Under the pieces are notes generated by a model. That model made no database searches, had not been told where the DNA came from, and worked only from the letters and a program-made list of their open reading frames with translations. From assembly GCF_019264485.1 (NCBI RefSeq), contig NZ_JAHVAA010000006.1, forward strand, positions 226,887 through 290,886: DNA of 64,000 nt, read 5' to 3'. Source of the DNA: Sediminibacterium sp. Lineage in GTDB: Bacteria > Bacteroidota > Bacteroidia > Chitinophagales > Chitinophagaceae. Shown piece after piece: positions 34,806-43,901 of this stretch (position 1 is its first letter; every line of letters starts with the position of its first letter). Both the position numbers and the translations under genes were made by a program.

Positions 34806-36248
34806 ATGTCCGATATACAAAATGAGTCACCAAAAGGCAGGATGCCAAAATCGGTTCCTTATATCATTGGCAGTGAAATAGCAGAGCGGTTTAGTTTTTA
34901 TGGTTTGCGCTCCATCATGGTTACTTATATGGCCGTGGCTTTTTTCAATCCAACCCTCAACCCGGCACTGACCGCCGAAGCAGATGCAAAAGCCAATGAA
35001 ATGTCGCACCTGTTTGTTACACTGGCTTATTTCATGCCCATGGTTGGCGCCATTATGGCCGATTGGTTCTTTGGAAAATACCGCGTTATCTTACTTGTAT
35101 CCATCCTCTATACTTTTGGTCACCTGATTCTTTCTGTTTCCGGCGATAGCTATACAATATTTAGTCTTGGACTTATTGTTATTGCCTGTTGTGCCGGAGG
35201 TATTAAATCATGTGTGTCTGCCAATGTGGGCGACCAGTTCGATAAGTCCAATGAACACCTGCTTTCCAAAGCATATGGTTGGTTCTATATGAGTATTAAC
35301 CTGGGTGGCACACTCGCCCCCTTATTTATTCCGTTACTGAAAAAATATTATGGCCCTGAAATCGCTTTTGGTGTACCGGGTATATTGATGGCACTGGCTA
35401 CTATTCTATTCTGGCTTGGACGAAAAAAATACGTTAGGGTTCCTCCGGCAGGAATTAAAAAAGAGAACTTTTTTTCCATCTCCATCTATGCATTAAGAAA
35501 ATTATTTAAACGTAAACCCGGACAAAAAGTTTGGGAGGCTGTAGGAGAAAAATATTCAGCTACATCTATCGATGGTATCAAAGCCGTGTACCGCGTATTA
35601 GCGGTATTTGCATTTACCCCTATTTTCTGGGCCCTTTGGGATCAAAACCTTTCTGAATGGGTTTTACAGGCTACAAGACTAGACCTTACACTGACAGGAG
35701 ATTTCTCTATTTTACCAGAGCAGATCAATTTTATCAACCCACTGTTTTTAGTGTTGCTCATTCCTGTTTTTAACTCTTTTCTTTTCCCTTACCTGGAAAA
35801 AAAAGGTATCAAAGTAAGTCCTTTACGAAAAATAGGAGCCGGACTGGTTATCATTGGTCTATCCTTCACCATTATTGCCTTTATCCAGGAAGCTATTGAT
35901 GCAGGCGGAAAACCTTCTGTATGGTGGCAGATACTGGCTTACATTCTTTTGGCAGCATCAGAAATACTCGTTTCCGTAACCTGTCTGGAATATGCCTATA
36001 CCCATTCTCCCAAGTCCATGAAAAGTACCATGAGTGCCCTTTACCTGCTGGGTATTTCTGCTGGTAACCTGCTGGTGGGACTGATCAATGGAAACATTGT
36101 AGACAAAGGCTTTTTCAGTCAGTTTACCGGTGCCAAATACTACTGGTTATTCCTGGGCATACTCGCTGTATCTTTTATTTTGTTTCTTTTGGTAGCCAAA
36201 CGTTTACCCGAGAAACGCTATGTTGGCAATGAAGAGACTGAAAACTGA
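34806..36248 (+). CDS. Proton-dependent oligopeptide transporter (POT/PTR family MFS)
   Basis: A 480-residue, 12-TM transporter. POT signatures are SVPYIIGSEIAERFSFYGLRSIMVTY (the ExxERFxYYG motif), MVGAIMADWFFGKYRVILLVSILYTFGHLIL, and GGIKSCVSANVGDQF followed by FYMSINLGGTLAPL (PTR2 signature region). The central loop between TM6 and TM7 is charged (RKLFKRKPGQKVWEAVGEKY). Family members import di- and tripeptides with protons. The ATG at 34806 was chosen because MSDIQNESPKGRMPKSVPY fits the family and a -7-like box TACTTTTA lies at 34780-34787. The stop codon borders a strong hairpin. Confidence 0.93.
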   Translation: MSDIQNESPKGRMPKSVPYIIGSEIAERFSFYGLRSIMVTYMAVAFFNPTLNPALTAEADAKANEMSHLFVTLAYFMPMVGAIMADWFFGKYRVILLVSILYTFGHLILSVSGDSYTIFSLGLIVIACCAGGIKSCVSANVGDQFDKSNEHLLSKAYGWFYMSINLGGTLAPLFIPLLKKYYGPEIAFGVPGILMALATILFWLGRKKYVRVPPAGIKKENFFSISIYALRKLFKRKPGQKVWEAVGEKYSATSIDGIKAVYRVLAVFAFTPIFWALWDQNLSEWVLQATRLDLTLTGDFSILPEQINFINPLFLVLLIPVFNSFLFPYLEKKGIKVSPLRKIGAGLVIIGLSFTIIAFIQEAIDAGGKPSVWWQILAYILLAASEILVSVTCLEYAYTHSPKSMKSTMSALYLLGISAGNLLVGLINGNIVDKGFFSQFTGAKYYWLFLGILAVSFILFLLVAKRLPEKRYVGNEETEN

Positions 36249-36249
36249 T

Positions 36250-36301
36250 TTTTTAGGATGAGAGATGCGTTCATAAAAAAACACCTCTCTCATCCTAAAA
36301 A
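36250..36301. terminator. 15-bp perfect hairpin after the POT transporter gene
   Basis: Arms 36250-36264 and 36287-36301 are exact complements and carry flanking A/T tracts on both strands. It starts 2 nt after the stop codon and ends 42 nt before purD. Confidence 0.75.
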
Positions 36302-36342
36302 TCCTTCTTAGGACCTACTTTCGCCACCTGAACCTGTTTATT

Positions 36343-37626
36343 ATGAATATTCTTCTTCTCGGATCTGGTGGCCGCGAACACGCTTTGGCCTGGAAAATGA
36401 CACAAAGTCATCATTGCGATGCCCTTTTTATTGCTCCCGGTAATGCCGGAACCAGTGAATTTGGGACCAATCTCCCTGTTTCCGTTACCGATTTTGAAGT
36501 CATTAAACAAGCCTGCATTGAACATAAAATAGGCATGCTGGTAGTAGGACCAGAAGAACCCCTCGTAAAAGGTATTTATGATTTTTTTGAAGCTGATCCT
36601 CAACTACAAAAAATACTGGTGGTAGGCCCTTCTGCAAAAGCGGCGCAACTGGAAGGGAGTAAAGCATTCAGTAAAAAATTTATGCAGCGCCAAAATATTC
36701 CGACGGCTGCATATGCAGAATTTACTGCTGCAAATTTTGAGGAAGGAAAAAAATATATTGCACAACATGGCTTACCTGTTGTGCTCAAAGCAGATGGTCT
36801 TGCTGCCGGTAAAGGTGTAGTAATAGCTGCTACACATGAAGAAGCATTGAAGTGTTTTGAAGAAATGATTCTCCACAAACAATTCGGCGATGCAAGCAGC
36901 AAAGTAGTGATCGAAGAATTTTTACAGGGTATTGAAGTAAGTGTATTTGTTTTAACGAATGGATCAGACTACCAGATCATTGGTCATGCAAAAGATTATA
37001 AGAGAATTGGTGAAGGCGATACCGGCTTAAACACAGGTGGCATGGGCTGTGTAAGCCCTGTGCCTTTTATGGATGATGTATTTATGCGCAAGGTAGAAGA
37101 ACGAATTATTACTCCTACTGTAAAAGGATTAGAGAAAGAAGAACTCATCTATCATGGTTTTATTTTCTTTGGTTTGATGAATGTAAATGGCGAACCTTTT
37201 GTTATTGAATACAATTGCAGAATGGGTGATCCTGAAACGGAAGTAGTGATGCCCCGTTTACAAACAGACCTCGTTGCATTGTTTGCCGCCATGGATAATG
37301 GCACACTCGCTGATGTAAATATTTCTTACGATGAAAGATTTTGCGCAACAGTAATGGCTGTGAGTGGTGGTTATCCGGGCGATTATGAAAAAAATAAAAT
37401 CATCCATGGACTTGGCCCTAACAATTCAAAAGAAGTCATCGTATTTCATGCCGGAACCAAAGAAGATGAAAACAAAGTTTTAACAAATGGTGGCAGGGTT
37501 TTAGCAGTAAGCGCGTACGGAAATAATATTGCTGATGCAGTTATCAAATCAAAAAATAAACTCGCTGAAATTTCGTTTGAAGGAATGTATTTCAGAAGAG
37601 ATATCGGGTATGAATTTAAAGGATAG
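36343..37626 (+). CDS. purD: Phosphoribosylamine-glycine ligase (GAR synthetase)
   Basis: A 427-residue ATP-grasp enzyme of purine synthesis: it joins glycine to 5-phosphoribosylamine. The N-terminus MNILLLGSGGREHALAWKM and the IAPGNAGT loop are diagnostic. ATP-grasp motifs follow: LPVVLKADGLAAGKGVVIA, IEEFLQGIEVSVFVLTNG, GDTGLNTGGMGCVSPVPF and EYNCRMGDPETEVVMPRL. The C-terminal VMAVSGGYPGDYEKNK and VFHAGT segments complete the fold. No other purine genes are in the window. A -7-like box TACTTTCG (36316-36323) predicts a leader of about 14 nt. The stop codon lies inside a heptad block. Confidence 0.96.
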   Translation: MNILLLGSGGREHALAWKMTQSHHCDALFIAPGNAGTSEFGTNLPVSVTDFEVIKQACIEHKIGMLVVGPEEPLVKGIYDFFEADPQLQKILVVGPSAKAAQLEGSKAFSKKFMQRQNIPTAAYAEFTAANFEEGKKYIAQHGLPVVLKADGLAAGKGVVIAATHEEALKCFEEMILHKQFGDASSKVVIEEFLQGIEVSVFVLTNGSDYQIIGHAKDYKRIGEGDTGLNTGGMGCVSPVPFMDDVFMRKVEERIITPTVKGLEKEELIYHGFIFFGLMNVNGEPFVIEYNCRMGDPETEVVMPRLQTDLVALFAAMDNGTLADVNISYDERFCATVMAVSGGYPGDYEKNKIIHGLGPNNSKEVIVFHAGTKEDENKVLTNGGRVLAVSAYGNNIADAVIKSKNKLAEISFEGMYFRRDIGYEFKG

Positions 37627-37718
37627 ACCATAGCATATAGACCATTGTCAATTGCCAAAGTTTTTTAAAAAAAGCAAATACCATGGACTATTGACCATCG
37701 ACTATCAACTATTCTCCA
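37625..37718. repeat. Heptad repeat pair, AGACCAT / TGGACTA words, after purD
   Basis: Left block 37625-37659: AGACCAT, AGCATAT, AGACCAT, TGTCAAT, TGCCAAA. Right block 37684-37718: TGGACTA, TTGACCA, TCGACTA, TCAACTA, TTCTCCA. Both are five words at exact 7-nt steps, and the arms are partly complementary. The left block starts within the purD stop codon. The region between purD and mreB also holds the mreB promoter. Confidence 0.85.
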
Positions 37719-37744
37719 CCCCACGAAAATTCAGTATTTTAGGC

Positions 37745-37776
37745 TTTGTTAATTCAAGTAATTTCAACCACCTTTG
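37745..37776 (+). promoter_or_regulatory. Promoter of the mreBCD-mrdA-rodA block
   Basis: TTTG (37745-37748), a 20-nt spacer and CACCTTTG (37769-37776, one base off TAnnTTTG). This is the best two-box promoter in the window. Predicted start near 37782 gives a 33-nt leader for mreB. Confidence 0.65.
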
Positions 37777-37814
37777 CAATCATTGATCAAGAAATAAAGC
37801 ATTTTTAATATACA

Positions 37815-38840
37815 ATGGGATTATTCAATTTTTTTACGCAGGAAATAGCCATGGATCTGGGTACCGCCAATACCCTGATTATCCATAATGATGAAGTAGT
37901 GGTAAATGAGCCCTCAATTGTGGCCCTGAACCGTAACAATATGAAGGAAGTGCTGGCCGTGGGCAAAAAAGCCCTCATGATGCACGAAAAAACCCATGAA
38001 AGTATCCGTACCGTTCGCCCCCTGAAAGACGGGGTAATTGCCGATTTTAACGCTGCCGAGCTGATGATCAGGGAGTTAATCAAGATGATTTATCCCAAAA
38101 AGCCCCTGTTCCCGCCTAGCTGGAGAATGGTGATCTGTATTCCATCTTCCATTACTGAGGTAGAGAAACGTGCTGTTCGCGACAGTGCAGAGCAGGCAGG
38201 TGCCAAAGAAGTATATATGATTCATGAACCCATGGCTGCGGCACTGGGTATTGGTATAGATGTAGAAGAACCCGTTGGTAATATGATCATCGATATCGGG
38301 GGTGGTACCACCGGTATTACCGTTATTGCCCTTGCAGGTATTGTATGCGACCAGAGTATCCGGGTGGCAGGTGATGAGTTTACTGCCGATATCATGGAAG
38401 CCCTGCGCCGTTACCACAGCCTGCTGATTGGGGAACGTACCGCAGAACAAATCAAGATCAATGTGGGCGCTGCCATGAAAGACCTGGATAATCCGCCAGA
38501 TGATATGCCAGTTAATGGTCGCGATCTTGTTACGGGTATTCCTAAGCAGATTATGGTAAGCTATCAGGAAATTGCTGAAGCACTCGATAAAAGCATCTTC
38601 AAAATTGAAGAAGCCATCCTGAAAGCATTGGAAACCACACCTCCTGAACTGGCTGCCGATATTTACCGTAGAGGCTTATACCTTACAGGTGGTGGTGCGT
38701 TATTGCGTGGGTTGGACAAACGCTTAAGTGCCAAAATAAAATTACCGGTACATGTAGCAGATGATCCATTGAAGAGTGTGGTGCGTGGTACGGGTCTGGC
38801 TTTGAAAAACTATCAGCGTTTTCCATTCATCATGCGATAA
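37815..38840 (+). CDS. mreB: Rod shape-determining protein MreB
   Basis: A 341-residue bacterial actin that organises lateral cell-wall synthesis under the inner membrane. The N-terminal FNFFTQEIAMDLGTANTLI holds the phosphate-1 motif; IIDIGGGTTGITVIAL is phosphate 2; LTGGGALLRGLDKRL is the adenosine motif. RMVICIPSSITEVEKRAVRDSAEQAGAKEVYMIHEPMAAALG is strongly conserved in MreB. It is the first gene of a five-gene elongasome block with mreC, mreD, mrdA and rodA on the same strand. Presence of the full set indicates a rod-shaped cell or rod stage. A good promoter lies at 37745-37776. Confidence 0.97.
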   Translation: MGLFNFFTQEIAMDLGTANTLIIHNDEVVVNEPSIVALNRNNMKEVLAVGKKALMMHEKTHESIRTVRPLKDGVIADFNAAELMIRELIKMIYPKKPLFPPSWRMVICIPSSITEVEKRAVRDSAEQAGAKEVYMIHEPMAAALGIGIDVEEPVGNMIIDIGGGTTGITVIALAGIVCDQSIRVAGDEFTADIMEALRRYHSLLIGERTAEQIKINVGAAMKDLDNPPDDMPVNGRDLVTGIPKQIMVSYQEIAEALDKSIFKIEEAILKALETTPPELAADIYRRGLYLTGGGALLRGLDKRLSAKIKLPVHVADDPLKSVVRGTGLALKNYQRFPFIMR

Positions 38841-38904
38841 AAGAATCACCGGAACCGGCATTGGCAGGTTTCACTACTTTATTGATCGCTAATAGATTCT
38901 CAGG

Positions 38905-39756
38905 TTGAAAAATATCTTTTTTTTCATACGGCGTTACTTTACTTTTCTGAGCTTCCTGCTCTTACAGGTATTTGCCATTATTTTATTAACCCGCTCGAGC
39001 AAAGCACATGAGGCTTTTTTTACCGATGCCACCAGTGAACTCACGGGTAAACTAAATAAGCGCTACAGCAACCTGCGCAGTTATTTCAGCCTGTCGGAAA
39101 CCAATCGTCAGCTGGCCGAAGAGAATACCCGTTTAAAAAACCTGCTGGCTTCCAATAATATAGCTCCCGACAGTTCCCGGGTTATGTATACCGATACCAC
39201 ACATGTCGATTCATCGGGCCGTTACCGGAAATTCACCTGGTTACCGGCTAGGGTAATAGGTAACACGGTTACATTACAGACCAATTTCCTCACACTCGAA
39301 AGAGGAAGTAACCAGGGTGTAAAGAAAGGAATGGCTGTTATTGGTCCGCAAGGTATTGTTGGCGTAGTAGTAGAAACCAGTTCCAATATCAGTAAGGTAA
39401 TGAGCCTCCTGCACCGCAACAGTCGTGTGAGCGCCATGCTCAAAAAAGACAATAACGCAGGTAGTATTGAATGGGATGGGAACGACCCATCCATCCTCAC
39501 CCTCCGTAATGTATCGAAGAGTGCCAAAGTGGTGAAGGGCGATTCGGTAGTAACCAGTACCTACTCTGCCAATTTCCCATCGCATCTGATGGTGGGTACC
39601 GTTGCTTCTATTGTTGAAGACCCTTCCAGTAATTTTTATACCCTGAAAGTAAAAACCGCCACCAATTTCTTTAATGTACAATATGTATACCTGGTAGAAA
39701 ATACAAGGTATGCAGAACAATTACAACTGGAAAACACCCCTATGACCAATCAATGA
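38905..39756 (+). CDS. mreC: Rod shape-determining protein MreC, TTG start
   Basis: A 283-residue bitopic protein. One N-terminal transmembrane helix (about residues 10-30) is followed by a coiled coil (SLSETNRQLAEENTRLKNLL) and the periplasmic beta-barrel domain with VGNTVTLQTNFLTLERGSNQGVKKGMAVIGPQGIVGVV and VVKGDSVVTSTYSANFPSHLMVGTVASI, both family hallmarks. MreC links MreB to the synthetic enzymes PBP2 and RodA. The only start in a good position is TTG at 38905 (MKNIFFFIRRYFTF); no ATG lies nearby before the membrane helix. It starts 64 nt after mreB and its end overlaps the start of mreD by 4 nt (ATGA). Confidence 0.93.
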   Translation: MKNIFFFIRRYFTFLSFLLLQVFAIILLTRSSKAHEAFFTDATSELTGKLNKRYSNLRSYFSLSETNRQLAEENTRLKNLLASNNIAPDSSRVMYTDTTHVDSSGRYRKFTWLPARVIGNTVTLQTNFLTLERGSNQGVKKGMAVIGPQGIVGVVVETSSNISKVMSLLHRNSRVSAMLKKDNNAGSIEWDGNDPSILTLRNVSKSAKVVKGDSVVTSTYSANFPSHLMVGTVASIVEDPSSNFYTLKVKTATNFFNVQYVYLVENTRYAEQLQLENTPMTNQ

Positions 39757-40286
39757 GCAGCTTAGTAAAAAATATTATCCGCTTTATACTGTTCATCATT
39801 CTGCAGGTGTTCATCCTTAATGAAGTGCCCCCACTGCATCGCTTTATTGTTCCGTATATCTATTTCCTCTATATACTCTGGCTGCCCTTTACCATTAACA
39901 GAATTGCCCTCATGGCCATTGCTTTTATATTTGGCCTGAGCCTTGATTTCTTTTCCGGAACCACCGGTTTGCATGCAGCACCCTGTGTGCTGATTGCTTA
40001 TATACGACCATTCCTGCTCGGGTTACTATTACCTCAGGAAACCATTGAACAGAGTTACTCTGAGCCGGGTAGCAAAAGCATGGGCTGGGCACCTTATAGT
40101 TTGTATGTAGGCCTGCTCACTTTTATCCATCATTTTTACCTGGTACTGATAGAGTGGCTGCAATTTGGCGACTTCCTATATTTTCTTGGAAAAGTGTTGG
40201 GTACCACTGCCATCAGCCTGCTGATGATTTTCCTTGCAGAACTGCTGTTCCTTAGAAAAGGTAAGTACCGCACCAATGCGGCCTAG
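39753..40286 (+). CDS. mreD: Rod shape-determining protein MreD
   Basis: A 177-residue inner-membrane protein with five or six hydrophobic segments. It is recognised mainly by position directly after mreC (4-nt overlap) and by its shape: PYIYFLYILWLPF, ALMAIAFIFGLSLDFFSGTTGLHAAPCVLIAYIRPFLL. The GLSLDFFSGTTGLHA segment is the conserved core of MreD (G-x-x-x-D-x-x-x-x-x-x-G-x-H). A soluble stretch TIEQSYSEPGSKSMG follows the fourth helix. Function is in the elongasome alongside MreC. Translation is probably coupled to mreC. Confidence 0.88.
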   Translation: MSSLVKNIIRFILFIILQVFILNEVPPLHRFIVPYIYFLYILWLPFTINRIALMAIAFIFGLSLDFFSGTTGLHAAPCVLIAYIRPFLLGLLLPQETIEQSYSEPGSKSMGWAPYSLYVGLLTFIHHFYLVLIEWLQFGDFLYFLGKVLGTTAISLLMIFLAELLFLRKGKYRTNAA

Positions 40287-40300
40287 GACGAATAAGCTTA

Positions 40301-40337
40301 AAAGTCTTGATTCCTTGATTTCCTGACTTTTGATTTT
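40301..40337. repeat. Heptad/octad block, TCTTGAT words, after mreD
   Basis: Words TCTTGAT, TCCTTGAT, TTCCTGA, CTTTTGAT at 7- and 8-nt steps; AAAAGTC at 40300-40306 pairs with GACTTTT at 40325-40331. Words resemble the TCTTTGA set at 17308-17381. It lies in the 157-nt gap before mrdA. Confidence 0.65.
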
Positions 40338-40378
40338 ACGCTCCAACAAATAGCAACAATTTTTAAAAAGTTTTTTCG

Positions 40379-40406
40379 TTTGATCCATAACAATGCATCA
40401 AATTTG
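40379..40406 (+). promoter_or_regulatory. Possible internal promoter ahead of mrdA
   Basis: TTTG (40379-40382), 16-nt spacer, CAAATTTG (40399-40406, one base off TAnnTTTG). The spacer is shorter than the usual 19-21 nt, so this is weak. It could allow mrdA and rodA to be transcribed apart from mreBCD. Confidence 0.3.
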
Positions 40407-40443
40407 TAGTACACTTCTCTTTTACGTTTAGTCCCAAAGAAAT

Positions 40444-42540
40444 ATGCCTGTCTTCAACCAGAGCCGCAGTCGTGTGATACAGTTTATTTTTGCAGGTGTT
40501 TTCATCGCCATCACCGGGCAGTTGATTAATCTGCAATTATTTTCCAGCAAATACAAACTGGCTGCAGATAACAATGCGTTCTACAGAAAAGTAATCTATC
40601 CCGATCGTGGTATCGTCTTCGACAGAAAAAAAAGAGGGATCCTTGAAAATACCATCAGCTACGATCTGGTGGTCATTCCTTCCGAAGCAAGGGGAACAGA
40701 TACTGCTACACTTTGCCGGCTACTCAATATTGATACCGCAGTCTATAAAAAGAGAATGCGTGACCTCATCTTCAAAAACACCAGTGTAAAACCCAGTGTA
40801 TTTGAAGCGTTGCTGACACCTGAAATGTTTGCCAAACTGAATGAAAACATGTATCGTTTCCCGGGGTTTTCGCTTAATGAACGCTCGGTGCGCACCTATC
40901 CATACAATGTAGGCGCAGCCATCCTCGGTTATATGGCCGAAGTAGATACCGGATTCCTGCGCAGACATAGGGATGATGGTTATGAAATGGGCGACTACTT
41001 TGGCAGTACCGGGCTGGAGAGTACGTATGAAAAAGTATTGATGGGTCAACGGGGTATCAAACGTTTTATCCGCGATAATAAAGGTCGCTTACAGGGTTCA
41101 TGGGAAAATGGCGCCTATGACACCGCTGCAGTTGCCGGAAATAATCTCTATTCAAGTATAGATGTAGAATTACAGCAATTGGGTGAAAAACTCATGGAGA
41201 ATAAAGTAGGAAGTATTGTAGCCATCGATCCAAAAACAGGCGGTATACTTTGTATGGTGAGTGCCCCAACTTATAACCCTAATTATCTCACCGGTAACCA
41301 GCGAAAAAAACACCTGGTAGAGATGTTGTATTTCGATCCGCGTTTACCCTTATTGAACAGAACACTGGGCACCTTCTATTCACCGGGTTCTACTTTTAAG
41401 ACGATGGTGGGTATTATTGGTATGAATGAAGGAGTAATTGATGACCAGTTTACTGTTAGCTGCGGCGGAGCTTATTATGGTTGCGGCCGCCCCATGGGCT
41501 GTCATGCTAAAGGTACTTTTACATTGAAACCGGCTATTTCAAAATCGTGTAACAGTTATTTTGCCGCTACTTACAGAAGAATTCTGGAGAATCCTAAATA
41601 CCCTAACAGAGATAGTGCATTAAATTCTTTTAACCAGTACGCATATTCATTCGGACTTGGCAGAAGACTTGGTGTAGACCTGCCTTCAGAAAAAATGGGT
41701 AATATTCCTACCCCAAAATATTATCACGGAATATTTGGCAAGAACTGGCAGTCATGTAATATCATTTCAAATAGTATTGGCCAGGGTGAAATTGCTACCT
41801 CACTTACGCAATTGGCCAACGTGATGGCCATCATTGCCAACAAAGGTTGGTACTATACCCCCCACCTCATCGATTCTATTGAAGGAGGTGATCAATTTGG
41901 TTTACTCGATAAATTCAGGGTAAAACACAAAACGAAAGAAATACCTGAATATATATGGGAGGAAGTACATGAAGGCATGCAGGGAACTATGGAATTCGGT
42001 ACAGGTTTTTATGCAAAAGTGCCAGGCATTAATGTATGTGGTAAAACAGGAACGGTGGAAAATGCCTATCGTGGTGAAAAATTAAAAGACCACGCTTTCT
42101 TTGGTGCTTTTGCACCCAGGGAAAATCCACGCATCGCCATTGCAGTAATGTGTGAAAATGCAGGTTATGGTGCTACATCTGCAGCCCCAATCGCCAGTTT
42201 GCTGATAGAAAAATATTTAAAAGACTCTGTGAGTGGTAACGACCGGAAAGCAAAAATTGAACAGCTGGCCAATATGAACCTCATACCACCACAGATGAAA
42301 AGACAGATGGTGAAAAGAGATTCTTTGCGTCAGGCTCAACAACTGGCGGCGGCAAAAAAAGCAGCACGCGATACATCGGGTGTAGAAGAAGCCCCGGAAG
42401 AGACAGATACTGACAGTTCGGTTACACCCAACAAACCACAGCCGGCAAAAAAAGGAACAAAGAAAGATACAGCCAACAAAGTGGCACTCTTACCTGAGGA
42501 ACAACGTAAAAACAATACCAAAAGAAAAACCGCAGCCTGA
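40444..42540 (+). CDS. mrdA: Penicillin-binding protein 2 (elongation transpeptidase)
   Basis: A 698-residue class B penicillin-binding protein that cross-links peptidoglycan during elongation, partner of RodA. One N-terminal membrane helix (about 12-30) is followed by the dimerisation/pedestal region with YPDRGIVFDR and GSTGLESTYEKVLMG. Active-site motifs are S316-x-x-K319 (SPGSTFKT), S368-C-N370 (SKSCNSYF) and K534-T-G (CGKTGTVEN). Four cysteines around SCGGAYYGCGRPMGC suggest the zinc-binding loop seen in PBP2. The last ~75 residues are an unusual low-complexity tail rich in Ala, Lys, Thr and Pro, outside the fold. It begins 157 nt after mreD and stops 5 nt before rodA. Confidence 0.95.
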   Translation: MPVFNQSRSRVIQFIFAGVFIAITGQLINLQLFSSKYKLAADNNAFYRKVIYPDRGIVFDRKKRGILENTISYDLVVIPSEARGTDTATLCRLLNIDTAVYKKRMRDLIFKNTSVKPSVFEALLTPEMFAKLNENMYRFPGFSLNERSVRTYPYNVGAAILGYMAEVDTGFLRRHRDDGYEMGDYFGSTGLESTYEKVLMGQRGIKRFIRDNKGRLQGSWENGAYDTAAVAGNNLYSSIDVELQQLGEKLMENKVGSIVAIDPKTGGILCMVSAPTYNPNYLTGNQRKKHLVEMLYFDPRLPLLNRTLGTFYSPGSTFKTMVGIIGMNEGVIDDQFTVSCGGAYYGCGRPMGCHAKGTFTLKPAISKSCNSYFAATYRRILENPKYPNRDSALNSFNQYAYSFGLGRRLGVDLPSEKMGNIPTPKYYHGIFGKNWQSCNIISNSIGQGEIATSLTQLANVMAIIANKGWYYTPHLIDSIEGGDQFGLLDKFRVKHKTKEIPEYIWEEVHEGMQGTMEFGTGFYAKVPGINVCGKTGTVENAYRGEKLKDHAFFGAFAPRENPRIAIAVMCENAGYGATSAAPIASLLIEKYLKDSVSGNDRKAKIEQLANMNLIPPQMKRQMVKRDSLRQAQQLAAAKKAARDTSGVEEAPEETDTDSSVTPNKPQPAKKGTKKDTANKVALLPEEQRKNNTKRKTAA

Positions 42541-42545
42541 GTTGT

Positions 42546-43892
42546 ATGAACAGAAGAAACCATCAAATAGCTACACAGGGTGTTGATTATCTCGTTATCT
42601 GGTTATATGCAATACTGGTAACAATCGGTATTCTATGCATTTTTATGGTGGAGTACAGACCCGGTACAGACTGGTTTACTTCATTTCTCAATGGCAAAAC
42701 CAATTATAGCAAGCAACTCATATTTGCAGGTGTATGTGCCATTGCTGCCACTTTTATTCTTTTAACAGACAGCAAACTCTTTACAGCTTTTGCTAATTTG
42801 TTTTACCTCGCTGGTATACTACTCATGCTTGCCACTTTTGTCATTGGTAAAAACATCAATGGCTCAAAAAGCTGGATACCGTTGGCTGGTGGCTTTAACC
42901 TGCAACCGGCCGAGCTTTGTAAAATATTTGCAGCACTAGCCCTGGCGAAATTTCTATCGAGGCAGGAAGTAGATTTCTCAAAAATCCGTTCACAACTTAT
43001 TGCCGGTGCTATTACTTTATCACCAGCCGTACTATCTATTCTACAACATGAACTTGGGTTGGCACTGGTTTACACAAGTTTTCTTATTGCCATGTACCGC
43101 GAAGGTTTACCCGCTCAAATACTCATTATCGGTTCATCATTTGGTGTATTGGTGATTGCCACACTTATTCTTGAGCCCAATATACTCGCTATTATTCTCA
43201 CAGCTATTGCAGCCTTTGTGATATTTCTGCTTCGTAAGCAAATAAAAAAGAAAAAAAAGTTATTGACCATCATTATTACCATCTGGTTAATTTGTGTGGG
43301 TGTTCAACGTTTTGTAGTACCCTATATTTTTAATAATGTACTTGAATGTTACCAGAGTACCCGTATCTATAGCATGGTGGGTAAGGAATATAATTGTGCT
43401 GAAAACAGAAAAGCACAGGATAAAACCAATACCAACAAACCGGTAAGGAAACCCGATGACTATAACGTGCGGCAAAGCAAGATTGCCATTGGTTCTGGCG
43501 GTTTTTTTGGAAGAGGCTTTTTGAAAGGAACCCAAACCCGCGGCAAATATGTACCTGAACAACATACCGATTTTATATTCACATCACTGGGTGAAGCTTT
43601 TGGTTTTGTAGGCTGCTTTATTTTTTTACTGATATACCTGTTACTACTGTATCGTATTGTTCGTATTGCAGAACGACAGCGAAGTACGTTCAGCCGTGTG
43701 TATGCATATAGTGTAGTGAGTATTCTCTTTTTTCATATTGCCGTAAACGTGAGTATGACCATTGGTTTATTTCCTATTGTAGGTATTCCATTACCACTGA
43801 TCAGTTATGGCGGCTCTTCTTTACTTACCTTTACAGCGTTAATATTTATTCTGCTCAGGCTTGATGCAGACAGACAAATGGTATTAAGATAA
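42546..43892 (+). CDS. rodA: Rod shape-determining protein RodA (SEDS glycosyltransferase)
   Basis: A 448-residue polytopic SEDS-family peptidoglycan polymerase. Family segments are NGSKSWIPLAGGFNLQPAELCKIFAALALAKFLSRQE, LQHELGLALVYTSFLIAMYREG, QSKIAIGSGGFFGRGFLKGTQT, VPEQHTDFIFTSLGEAFGFVG and GIPLPLISYGGSSLLT. The glutamate/aspartate in EQHTDFIF is the catalytic region in SEDS enzymes. It is somewhat longer than E. coli RodA because of an extra soluble stretch around residues 255-305, normal in this phylum. The 5-nt gap after mrdA implies translational coupling, matching the physical RodA-PBP2 complex. Confidence 0.95.
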   Translation: MNRRNHQIATQGVDYLVIWLYAILVTIGILCIFMVEYRPGTDWFTSFLNGKTNYSKQLIFAGVCAIAATFILLTDSKLFTAFANLFYLAGILLMLATFVIGKNINGSKSWIPLAGGFNLQPAELCKIFAALALAKFLSRQEVDFSKIRSQLIAGAITLSPAVLSILQHELGLALVYTSFLIAMYREGLPAQILIIGSSFGVLVIATLILEPNILAIILTAIAAFVIFLLRKQIKKKKKLLTIIITIWLICVGVQRFVVPYIFNNVLECYQSTRIYSMVGKEYNCAENRKAQDKTNTNKPVRKPDDYNVRQSKIAIGSGGFFGRGFLKGTQTRGKYVPEQHTDFIFTSLGEAFGFVGCFIFLLIYLLLLYRIVRIAERQRSTFSRVYAYSVVSILFFHIAVNVSMTIGLFPIVGIPLPLISYGGSSLLTFTALIFILLRLDADRQMVLR

Positions 43893-43901
43893 AGCGAAGG
43901 C

